From Bacillus yapensis (lineage in GTDB: Bacteria; Bacillota; Bacilli; Bacillales; Cytobacillaceae): a stretch of DNA of 64,000 nucleotides. The position numbers and the translations under genes are program-made. Shown one piece after another: positions 53,947-60,643 of this stretch. The notes beneath the pieces were generated by a model. That model did no database searches. It was not told where the DNA came from and saw only the letters and a list, made by a program, of their open reading frames with translations. The DNA lies in NCBI RefSeq assembly GCF_005280205.1, contig NZ_SUND01000014.1, positions 62,001 to 126,000 of the forward strand, read 5' to 3'. Numbering within the stretch: the first letter of the stretch is position 1; every line of letters starts with the position of its first letter.

Positions 53947-54966
53947 ATGAAAGCAATGGTTTTGAAGGATAAAGTAAAGCCAGGTGGAGAAATAGCAAAT
54001 CTTTTTTATGAAGAAAGGGAAATGCCCAAAGCAGGTGCGGGTGAAATCGTTATACGTCTTCGTACAGCAGCTTTGAATCGTCGGGATGTATTTATCCGCC
54101 AAGGTCTCTATCCGGGAATCCAAGTTCCTTCTATTCCCGGTTCGGACGGAGCAGGTATCATTTCAGAACTTGGAGAGGGAGTAGAAGGATTTGAGATTGG
54201 TAGTGAGGTTGTCATTAATCCGGCAATGGGCTGGGGCGACAATCCTAAATTCCCTGACCCAAACTTCTCTGTTCTAGGCGTGCCGATTGATGGTACATAC
54301 GCACAATACATTAAATTACCGGCTGAAAATGTCTTTTCAAAGCCAAAGCATCTGACTTGGGAGGAAGCAGCAGCGCTTCCACTTGCAGGCTTGACCGCCT
54401 ATCGAGCAGTTGTAACGAAAGGACAAGTTCAAAAAGGAGATACCGTTATCATTCCAGGCATCGGTGGTGGAGTAGCTACTGTCGCTCTTCAAATTGCTGC
54501 TGCACTTGGGGCAAAGGTTTTTGTAACGTCTAGCAGTGATGAAAAAATTGAAAAAGCATTAAAGCTAGGAGCTACAGGTGGTGTGAATTATAAAAATGAA
54601 AATTGGGTCAAGGAACTAAAAGCTCTATCAGGTGGGGCGGATTTGGCCATCGATAGTATTGGTGGTGACACATTTAAGGATTTGATTTATCTAGCTAATC
54701 CGGGTAGTAAAATCGTTTCTTTTGGTGCTACTTTAGGTCCTATAAATAAGCTTTTAATGCCTCATATTTTCTTTAAGCAGCTCCATATAATGGGTACAAC
54801 AATGGGAAATCCAGAAGAATTTCGAAAGATGCTCGACTTATTCGAAGAGCATCAACTAAAACCTACAGTTGCAGAAGTATTTCCACTTGAAGAAGTAGAA
54901 GAAGCTCACAAACAAATGGAGCAAGGGAAACACTTCGGTAGAATTGTTCTTTCTATTCCAGAATAG
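53947..54966 (+). CDS. Zinc-free medium-chain dehydrogenase (quinone oxidoreductase-like, YogA-type)
   Basis: 339 residues, MDR fold: N-terminal GroES-like part (LNRRDVFIRQGLYPG, PSIPGSDGAG) and a Rossmann domain with GIGGGVATVALQIA (near 172) and NYKNENW. The lobe that binds structural zinc in alcohol dehydrogenases is present but has no cysteines (GWGDNPKFPDPNF), so a quinone- or enone-reductase role with NADPH is likelier. Monocistronic; terminator-like stem follows. Confidence 0.82.
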   Translation: MKAMVLKDKVKPGGEIANLFYEEREMPKAGAGEIVIRLRTAALNRRDVFIRQGLYPGIQVPSIPGSDGAGIISELGEGVEGFEIGSEVVINPAMGWGDNPKFPDPNFSVLGVPIDGTYAQYIKLPAENVFSKPKHLTWEEAAALPLAGLTAYRAVVTKGQVQKGDTVIIPGIGGGVATVALQIAAALGAKVFVTSSSDEKIEKALKLGATGGVNYKNENWVKELKALSGGADLAIDSIGGDTFKDLIYLANPGSKIVSFGATLGPINKLLMPHIFFKQLHIMGTTMGNPEEFRKMLDLFEEHQLKPTVAEVFPLEEVEEAHKQMEQGKHFGRIVLSIPE

Positions 54967-55037
54967 GGAGTGGGTATTAATTGTAATATTTTCATATTTT
55001 TTCTTTTTATATAAGACCTCAGATGGTAGTATATAAG

Positions 55038-55068
55038 TATTGGTTTCTGGAAGACAGAAACCAATTTG
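55038..55068 (+). terminator. Terminator-like hairpin
   Basis: TTGGTTTCTG and CAGAAACCAA, perfect 10-bp stem with 5-nt loop, modest T tail. Confidence 0.6.
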
Positions 55069-55110
55069 TCCTTATATTTATCGATAATTTTAAAAGGGGT
55101 TATTCGTTGC

Positions 55111-56265
55111 ATGGAGAGTAGAAAAAATACAAGAAAAGAGCAACGTCGAAGCAGTATCAATTTTATTATCATTACCGTTGTTATTTGTTTATTTGTAGCG
55201 GGAGTGTTTCTTTTAAGCTATTTAAATTCGAATAATAACAGTAGTGTAGCGGATAAAGGTGAAGTGAATCATACGGTTTTACCAAAGTCCAATGTCCAAC
55301 CTGAGCCAAAAGTAGAGCCCAATTATGAGACTACGATTAAAATAAGTGCTGCTGGAGATTTTACGATCGGAACCGATGAATCATTTGGTTATAATGGTTC
55401 TTTTGTGCATGAAGCTGATAAAAATGGTCTCTCTCATTTTGTGGGTGGCTTAAATGATATTTTTAAAAATGATGATTTGACCACAGTGAATCTGGAAACC
55501 ACTTTGACAAACGCTAGTCAAAAAGCTGTGAAGAAATTCCGCTTTAAAGGAGATCCATCTTACGTTGAAATATTAAAGCTTGGTGGAATTGAGTCAGTGA
55601 ATCTTGCTAATAATCATATTCATGATTACTTACAACAAGGCTACGATGATACGATTAAAACTTTAAAAAATGCGAATATTGGTTACTTTGGATATGACAA
55701 CAAATATGTTACGACTATTAAAGATGTGAAAATCGGTGCACTTGGCTATGAGGGCTGGGCAGATACAACTGAAATTCGAAGTCAAGTTTCTAAGGATATT
55801 GAGGAATTAAGAAATCAAGGGGCACAAATTGTCCTTGTTCATTTTCATTGGGGTGTAGAACGGGAATATGTTCCAACTGCATCACAACAATCGCTCGCAC
55901 GTTTTACTGTAGATAGTGGAGCGGATTTAGTTCTTGGTCATCATCCGCATGTAGTGCAAGGGATTGAAGAGTATAATGGTAAATTTATTGTTTATAGCTT
56001 AGGTAATTTTATGTTTGGAGGCAATCGCAACCCAGACGATAAAGATACTTTTGTATTCCAGCAAACCTTCCATTTAGAAAATGGCGAGCTGACAGATACG
56101 AAAGAAATCAATGTGGTCCCATTTTCAATTTCCTCTCAGACGAATAGAAATGATTATCGTCCAACGATGTTAGAGGGAGCAGAACGGGATCGAGTGAAAC
56201 AAAAAATCATTGACGTTTCGAACAAAATCAACGGCTCTGATTGGCTGAAGTATGAAACAGAGTAG
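55111..56265 (+). CDS. CapA/PgsA-like metallophosphatase-fold protein
   Basis: 384 residues from ATG 55111 (AAGGGG upstream). One N-terminal membrane segment (about 19-40), a low-complexity spacer, then a CapA domain: AAGDFTIGTDESFGYNG, NLETTLTN, NLANNHIHDY, HFHWGVEREYVP, GHHPHVVQGIEEY and YSLGNFMFGG. These motifs resemble calcineurin-type phosphoesterase residues and are found in PgsA of poly-gamma-glutamate machines. No pgsB, pgsC or pgdS is adjacent, so it is a stand-alone CapA-family protein at the outer face of the membrane with unknown substrate. Confidence 0.82.
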   Translation: MESRKNTRKEQRRSSINFIIITVVICLFVAGVFLLSYLNSNNNSSVADKGEVNHTVLPKSNVQPEPKVEPNYETTIKISAAGDFTIGTDESFGYNGSFVHEADKNGLSHFVGGLNDIFKNDDLTTVNLETTLTNASQKAVKKFRFKGDPSYVEILKLGGIESVNLANNHIHDYLQQGYDDTIKTLKNANIGYFGYDNKYVTTIKDVKIGALGYEGWADTTEIRSQVSKDIEELRNQGAQIVLVHFHWGVEREYVPTASQQSLARFTVDSGADLVLGHHPHVVQGIEEYNGKFIVYSLGNFMFGGNRNPDDKDTFVFQQTFHLENGELTDTKEINVVPFSISSQTNRNDYRPTMLEGAERDRVKQKIIDVSNKINGSDWLKYETE

Positions 56266-56276
56266 TCTATTAGGAA

Positions 56277-56312
56277 AAGACGCATTCTTTTATAGAATGT
56301 GTCTTTTTTAAG
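56277..56312 (+). terminator. Intrinsic terminator of CapA-like gene
   Basis: AAGACGCATTCT and AGAATGTGTCTT arms with TTTTTT tail. Confidence 0.8.
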
Positions 56313-56347
56313 TACAATTAAAAGGAATTCCGAAATTTTGTATCCAG

Positions 56348-56376
56348 TTGACAATAAATTGTATCAATGATATTAT
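56348..56376 (+). promoter_or_regulatory. Sigma-A promoter of the second ring-cleaving dioxygenase
   Basis: TTGACA (56348-56353), exactly 17 bp, TATTAT (56371-56376): a near-consensus housekeeping promoter, abutting the operator below. Confidence 0.8.
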
Positions 56377-56394
56377 TATCTCGAATTCAAGATA
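56377..56394. promoter_or_regulatory. MhqR-type operator
   Basis: TATCTCGAATTCAAGATA, an 18-bp palindrome with one mismatched pair. It matches, as I recall it, the B. subtilis MhqR box (TATCTCGAATTCGAGATA) with a single change. It starts at the base after the -10 and covers the transcription start, so the repressor would block initiation until released by quinones. An additional half-site, GAGATA-TCGAA, follows near 56404. Confidence 0.75.
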
Positions 56395-56465
56395 TATTAA
56401 ATTGAGATATCGAATGTGGGTAATTTCCGCATTAAGGCATAAAATACATTTTGGAGGCTAAGACA

Positions 56466-57449
56466 ATGAATGAACTAAAAGGAATACATCATGTAACAGC
56501 AATTACAAGTAGCGCAGAAAAGAACTATGAATTTTTCACATATGTGTTAGGAATGCGTTTAGTTAAAAAGACAGTCAATCAGGATGATATCCAAACATAC
56601 CACCTGTTCTTTGCAGATGATAAAGGTAGTGCTGGAACCGATATGACATTCTTTGATTTTCCAGGGATTCCAAAAGGTGTTCATGGGAATAACGAGATTT
56701 TCAAAACATCTTTTCGTGTACCAACAGATAAAGCATTAGATTATTGGGTAAAACGTTTCGACCGACTAGAAGTTAAGCATACAGGCATCAAAGAACTTTT
56801 TGGGAAGAAAACGCTGGCTTTTGTCGATTTTGATGACCAACAATACCAATTGATTTCAGATGAAAACAATGCGGGTGTAGCATCGGGAACACCATGGCAA
56901 GATGGACCTATTCCATTAGAATACGCGATTACTGGTCTAGGACCGATTTTTGTACGTGTAGCGCAATTTGATTTCTTCAAGCAAGTTCTTGAACAAGTAC
57001 TATTATTTAAGGAAATCGCAACAGACGGTTCCCTTCATTTGTTTGAAGTCGGTGAAGGCGGAAATGGAGCGCAAGTCGTTGTGGAATACAACACCATTTT
57101 ACCACCAGCTCAACAAGGCTTTGGTACGGTCCATCATGCTGCTTTCCGAGTAGAGGACCGCTTGGTACTTGAAGAATGGATTGAAAGAATGGAAAGCTTT
57201 GGATTCAGTACATCAGGCTATGTAAACCGTCACTTCTTTGAGTCTCTGTATGCAAGAGTGGCTCCACAGATTCTCTTTGAATTTGCGACCGACGGCCCTG
57301 GATTTATGGGAGACGAACCATATGAAACACTTGGTGAAAAACTATCTCTTCCTCCATTTTTAGAAACGAAGCGTGAACAGATTGAGAAGCTTGTCCGACC
57401 AATCGATACTACTAGAAGTACAAGAACTTTCGAAAAAGAATACGAATAA
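56466..57449 (+). CDS. mhqO: Ring-cleaving dioxygenase, VOC superfamily (MhqO-like)
   Basis: 327 residues from ATG 56466 (GGAGG with 8-base spacer; the in-frame TTG 56451 overlaps this site). Two VOC halves with GIHHVTAI, TVHHAAFR and LFEFATDGPGF giving the 2-His-1-Glu set. MhqA/E/O enzymes cleave hydroquinones in the quinone-stress response. The MhqR-type operator directly upstream supports this role strongly. Paralogous to the gene at 742. One gene only, ending in a terminator; no mhqN/mhqP/mhqD neighbours. Confidence 0.87.
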   Translation: MNELKGIHHVTAITSSAEKNYEFFTYVLGMRLVKKTVNQDDIQTYHLFFADDKGSAGTDMTFFDFPGIPKGVHGNNEIFKTSFRVPTDKALDYWVKRFDRLEVKHTGIKELFGKKTLAFVDFDDQQYQLISDENNAGVASGTPWQDGPIPLEYAITGLGPIFVRVAQFDFFKQVLEQVLLFKEIATDGSLHLFEVGEGGNGAQVVVEYNTILPPAQQGFGTVHHAAFRVEDRLVLEEWIERMESFGFSTSGYVNRHFFESLYARVAPQILFEFATDGPGFMGDEPYETLGEKLSLPPFLETKREQIEKLVRPIDTTRSTRTFEKEYE

Positions 57450-57451
57450 GT

Positions 57452-57487
57452 AAAAAACTCCTGCTAACCCAGTAGGAGTTTTTTTTG
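57452..57487 (+). terminator. Intrinsic terminator of mhqO-like gene
   Basis: AACTCCTGCT and AGTAGGAGTT arms with T8 tail. Confidence 0.85.
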
Positions 57488-57610
57488 AATTCGGAATAAT
57501 TTACCTCTTAAAAAAGAATCATGATATCAGTAAAGTTTCTCTTTCTTGGAAAAATTATTGAAGATGGACTCTTGTAATACCCATTAAATTGGTCAAAAGG
57601 AGGTACAATT

Positions 57611-58750
57611 ATGAAGGCTGTTACATATCAAGGTTTTAAAGATGTTGAAGTCAAGGAAGTACATGATCCGAAAATTGAAAAAGCAGACGATATCGTCATA
57701 AAAGTAACCACATCAGCAATTTGTGGTTCCGATCTTCATCTAATCCACGGAATGATTCCAAATATGCCAGAGAACTTTATCATAGGACATGAGCCGATGG
57801 GAATTGTTGAGGAGGTTGGTCCTGAAGTAAAAAGTGTTAAAAAAGGGGATCGTGTTATTGTTCCTTTTAATATTAGCTGTGGCCATTGTTGGTATTGTAG
57901 TCAGGGTTATACGAGTCAATGTGATGAAGCAAATCCACATGGAGATATGGGAGCGTATTTTGGGTATTCTGAAACAGCGGGCGGATATGCTGGTGGGCAA
58001 GCAGAATATTTGCGCGTACCTTATGGTAATTTTACACCTTATAAACTACCAGATGATTGTGAAGTTGAAGATGAACAGTTAGTTCTCCTTTCTGATGCTG
58101 CTTCAACTGCTTACTGGAGTGTAGAAAACGCTGGGGTGAAAAAAGGAGATACTGTGATTGTGCTTGGATGTGGTCCCATTGGTTTGCTGACACAGAAGTT
58201 TGCATGGCTAAAGGGAGCAGAACGTGTCATCGCGGTTGACTACATTGATTATCGTTTACAGCATGCGAAAAGAACGAATAACGTGGAAATCGTGAACTTT
58301 GAAGAACAGAAACACACTGGTGAGTATTTAAAGGAAATGACTAAGGGTGGAGCAGACGTGGTCATCGATTGTGTTGGAATGGATGGAAAAATGAGACCGA
58401 TTGAAATGATCGAAACGGGTCTAAAGCTTCAAGGTGGAGCGATGGGTGCAATTGTGATGGCTGCACAAGCAGTACGAAAATGTGGCACGATTCAATTAAC
58501 AGGCGTGTATGGGATGCGTTACAATGCATTTCCTCTTGGGGACATTTTCCAAAGAAATGTAGAAATGAAGATGGGACAGGCCCATGTCATTCCGCTTATT
58601 CCTAAGCTTTATGGATTAGTAAGTGAAGAGAAAGTGAATCTTGCTGATATCGTAACCCATAGACTTCCTTTAGCTGATGCAAAAAAGGGTTACGAATTTT
58701 TTGATACAAAAACCGATAACTGTATCAAGGTCATTTTAAAACCACATTAA
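57611..58750 (+). CDS. adhB: Zinc-dependent alcohol dehydrogenase (formaldehyde/AdhB-type MDR)
   Basis: 379 residues. Catalytic zinc: Cys in ICGSDLH (near 38) and HE in IGHEPMG (near 60); structural zinc: four cysteines in CGHCWYCSQGYTSQC (near 90-104); cofactor motif VLGCGPIGLL (near 183). The long insertion with GAYFGYSETAGGYAGGQAEYLRVP is typical of glutathione-independent formaldehyde dehydrogenase relatives such as Bacillus AdhB. The substrate is not certain. AGGAGG precedes ATG 57611. Confidence 0.83.
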   Translation: MKAVTYQGFKDVEVKEVHDPKIEKADDIVIKVTTSAICGSDLHLIHGMIPNMPENFIIGHEPMGIVEEVGPEVKSVKKGDRVIVPFNISCGHCWYCSQGYTSQCDEANPHGDMGAYFGYSETAGGYAGGQAEYLRVPYGNFTPYKLPDDCEVEDEQLVLLSDAASTAYWSVENAGVKKGDTVIVLGCGPIGLLTQKFAWLKGAERVIAVDYIDYRLQHAKRTNNVEIVNFEEQKHTGEYLKEMTKGGADVVIDCVGMDGKMRPIEMIETGLKLQGGAMGAIVMAAQAVRKCGTIQLTGVYGMRYNAFPLGDIFQRNVEMKMGQAHVIPLIPKLYGLVSEEKVNLADIVTHRLPLADAKKGYEFFDTKTDNCIKVILKPH

Positions 58751-58751
58751 A

Positions 58752-58781
58752 TGCAGAGAAAGCTACTCTCTGTATTTTTTT
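58752..58781 (+). terminator. Intrinsic terminator of adh gene
   Basis: ATGCAGAGA and TCTCTGTAT arms with T8 tail. Confidence 0.85.
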
Positions 58782-58970
58782 TGTTGTTTTTCTTAAAGAT
58801 TATAAGTTCCTAAAGCAAAAAAGTCTTTTTGTAAAAGCCTTCCTATTCATCCATCGAAATTCATCCTGACTTTTGAAGGATTTTGTAGAATTTGATCGAA
58901 AAAATACGAAATAGAAGGTATAATGTTATCTTGCAGGAATATGTTTTTAGTTAAAGGAGGATATTTAGAG

Positions 58971-59342
58971 ATGGGATGGGCATTATCAGCTTTATTCATC
59001 GTGGCTGCTTTACTTTTCGTATTTTCATATTATAAAAGTAAACAAGCGGCTAAGGCTGAACAGCGTGAAATTGATACAGTATACATGTCTATGATGGAGG
59101 AAGTTAATAAATTGCAGGGCCAAATCAGGAGCCTCGAGCTTGAGAGTGAAATTAATGCACAACGAGCAGGTATGACAAAAGAGGAACTCCATTTACTTCG
59201 AGAAATTCTAGACTTGTATAAGAGAAATTACACACTAGAAGGCATTGCTGCGAAATTCGATCTTGAGCAGCATGAAGTGGAACAATTGATTGCACCTTAT
59301 GTAACTAAAAATGAAGGGAGAAAGGTAGCAAATGAAGGCTAA
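58971..59342 (+). CDS. Membrane-anchored coiled-coil protein with C-terminal HTH-like segment
   Basis: 123 residues from ATG 58971 (AAAGGAGG upstream; longer in-frame TTG-type starts lack a ribosome site). One N-terminal membrane segment (about 4-22), a coiled coil (about 30-80), and a C-terminal stretch YTLEGIAAKFDLEQHEVEQLIAPY that looks like a helix-turn-helix. No family recognised. Overlaps the next gene by 11 bases, so both are made together. Confidence 0.65.
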   Translation: MGWALSALFIVAALLFVFSYYKSKQAAKAEQREIDTVYMSMMEEVNKLQGQIRSLELESEINAQRAGMTKEELHLLREILDLYKRNYTLEGIAAKFDLEQHEVEQLIAPYVTKNEGRKVANEG

Positions 59343-59832
59343 TATTGTGAATAGCTTTGCTGCAGGTCTTCTTATTAGTGCAGGCGTTTGTGGTGCAGTA
59401 TACTTCTCTGGTTCATCAAAAGGTGAAAATAACAGTAAAAAAGCTACTGCTCTTACTGAAGAAGAAATGAAAACAAATTTAGCTAACTCTGGGTATGTCA
59501 TTTTAACGAATGCCGAGTGGGAGAAGCAATTAACTGCTATCGAAGAACAGAAAAAAGAAGCTACGACAGACAAAGCTAAAGAAGAAACAGCTAAAGAGGA
59601 ACAACCGAAGAAAGATGCTGAAGTTGTCTCTCGAACGATTGTAAATGTTGCATCTGGAATGACAAGTATTGATGTTGGAAATGCATTAGAACAGGGGAAA
59701 ATCCTGGACGATGCGATGACATTCTTCCATGAGGTTGAAAAAAGAGGCTTGTCCAACGAATTAAAGCCAGGAACGTTTGAAGTAGATAGCAATATGACGA
59801 TGGACGAAATTATTTCTGTTATATTTAAATAA
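59332..59832 (+). CDS. Short MltG-like (YceG) protein lacking the catalytic domain
   Basis: 166 residues. A hydrophobic N-terminal segment (about 9-27) is followed by a charged low-complexity linker (about 65-100), then a LysM-like subdomain as found in MltG endolytic transglycosylases (VNVASGMTSIDVGNALEQGKILDD, LKPGTFEVDSNMTMDEIISVI). The protein stops where the catalytic domain of MltG would follow, so it is probably a peptidoglycan- or partner-binding module, not an enzyme. Translationally coupled to the preceding gene. Confidence 0.7.
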   Translation: MKANIVNSFAAGLLISAGVCGAVYFSGSSKGENNSKKATALTEEEMKTNLANSGYVILTNAEWEKQLTAIEEQKKEATTDKAKEETAKEEQPKKDAEVVSRTIVNVASGMTSIDVGNALEQGKILDDAMTFFHEVEKRGLSNELKPGTFEVDSNMTMDEIISVIFK

Positions 59833-59913
59833 TTCGTGATTCGTTGAGCAAATGAGAAAAAAGTACGGATTTTCAAGAATTAGTAAAAAATGGAACAGGC
59901 ATTCCCTTATATG

Positions 59914-59922
59914 TGATATAAT
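59914..59922 (+). promoter_or_regulatory. Extended -10 promoter of toxin mRNA
   Basis: TGATATAAT: consensus TATAAT (59917-59922) with TGn extension. No good -35 is needed or seen. Predicted start near 59929. Confidence 0.6.
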
Positions 59923-59943
59923 GGAAATGCAATAGAAATAGGT

Positions 59944-60087
59944 AACTCAAGGGTGGTCAGCACGCTCCCCAAGAAAGGGGGTGCTGCTGGTGGCGGTATC
60001 CGAAGCTTTAATGTTTGCGTGTGCGTTTGCAAGCTTAATAGTCGCAGTTCTGTCATTTAACCAAAAAAAATAACCCACCCTTGAGTT
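59944..60087 (+). other. Long-range inverted repeat enclosing the toxin ORF
   Basis: AACTCAAGGGTGG (59944-59956) and CCACCCTTGAGTT (60075-60087) form a perfect 13-bp pair closing the whole toxin-coding segment. In known type I toxin mRNAs such 5'-3' pairing keeps the full-length mRNA untranslated until processed. Confidence 0.75.
59990..60073 (+). CDS. Putative holin-like toxin, type I toxin-antitoxin (TxpA/Fst-like)
   Basis: 27 residues: GTG start at 59990, with GGGGG about 8 bases upstream (AAAGGGGGTG), stop TAA at 60071-60073. The peptide has the short acidic N-terminus (AVSEALM), one hydrophobic helix (FACAFASLIVAVLSF) and the NQKK end of the so-called putative holin-like toxins of Bacillaceae. 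Such peptides insert into the membrane and inhibit growth when not silenced. The flanking 13-bp RNA pair, the antisense RNA signals at the 3' side and the own promoter and terminator support a complete type I locus. Confidence 0.78.
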   Translation: MAVSEALMFACAFASLIVAVLSFNQKK

Positions 60088-60206
60088 GACCAACCGTAGG
60101 TGGATTATCCCTTTAATAGCTGATCCCCTTGATAGGACCTTCTATTGCATGGACCGTTTGGTGTTACCAGCACCAAACGGTCTTTTTTAATATATGCGTT
60201 TGATTC
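60063..60206 (-). ncRNA. Predicted antisense antitoxin RNA
   Basis: Minus-strand promoter at 60213-60241 predicts a start near 60206. A minus-strand intrinsic terminator exists at 60063-60108: 10-bp stem (60099-60108 with 60070-60079, one G-U pair) followed by eight T. The resulting RNA of about 144 nt covers the toxin stop codon and its whole 3' untranslated region, the arrangement of txpA/RatA and bsrG/SR4. Confidence 0.6.
60152..60188 (+). terminator. Terminator of toxin mRNA
   Basis: GACCGTTTGGTG and CACCAAACGGTC, perfect 12-bp stem, 7-nt loop, T6 tail. Confidence 0.9.
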
Positions 60207-60212
60207 AATCTT

Positions 60213-60241
60213 ATTATACATAATTTTAGATTAAAAGTGAA
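60213..60241 (-). promoter_or_regulatory. Minus-strand promoter of antisense RNA
   Basis: On the minus strand TTCACT (60241-60236), 17 bp, TATAAT (60218-60213): consensus -10 and 4 of 6 in the -35. Confidence 0.6.
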
Positions 60242-60579
60242 TAGATTCGACTCTCCTAAATGGTGACAATGACCCATTTTTAGTATATTAGGTAAATTAG
60301 AAATTAATGGAAACAGGCTCTCTGCTTTTACGTGATTGCTCTTGCAGATAAATTATAATTTTAGAGAATGTGATTTGGCTTCGAACCCATTTAAATATTC
60401 AAGAGTTAGATTAGAGTGAAAAAATTTGCAGACAATATATTATGAGAAATCTGAGCGTACCTATGGTAGTAATGGAATCTTGAATATCTCTGTAATAAAC
60501 GGAGTTCTTTGGACCTAAAATTTGAAAAAAACTTATTTAATATAAGGCTATTGTAAATAGGAAAATCTCATTAAAATTA
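60242..60579. other. AT-rich gap without recognisable feature
   Basis: No ORF with a ribosome site, no strong hairpin and no repeat of the other elements in this window was seen. It forms the upstream region of the GGDEF-EAL gene. Confidence 0.5.
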
Positions 60580-60588
60580 TGGTATAAT
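60580..60588 (+). promoter_or_regulatory. Extended -10 promoter of GGDEF-EAL gene
   Basis: TGGTATAAT: TGn plus consensus TATAAT at 60583-60588, about 55 bases before the start codon. Confidence 0.6.
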
Positions 60589-60643
60589 AGTTTTTCGTGC
60601 AGTTTTTATTGCAATCAAGTTATGACTATCGGAGGCATGCATT

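Noticed and set aside
55111-56265. Poly-gamma-glutamate capsule operon
   Set aside because: Only the CapA/PgsA-like protein is present; the synthetase genes pgsB and pgsC and the hydrolase pgdS are absent.
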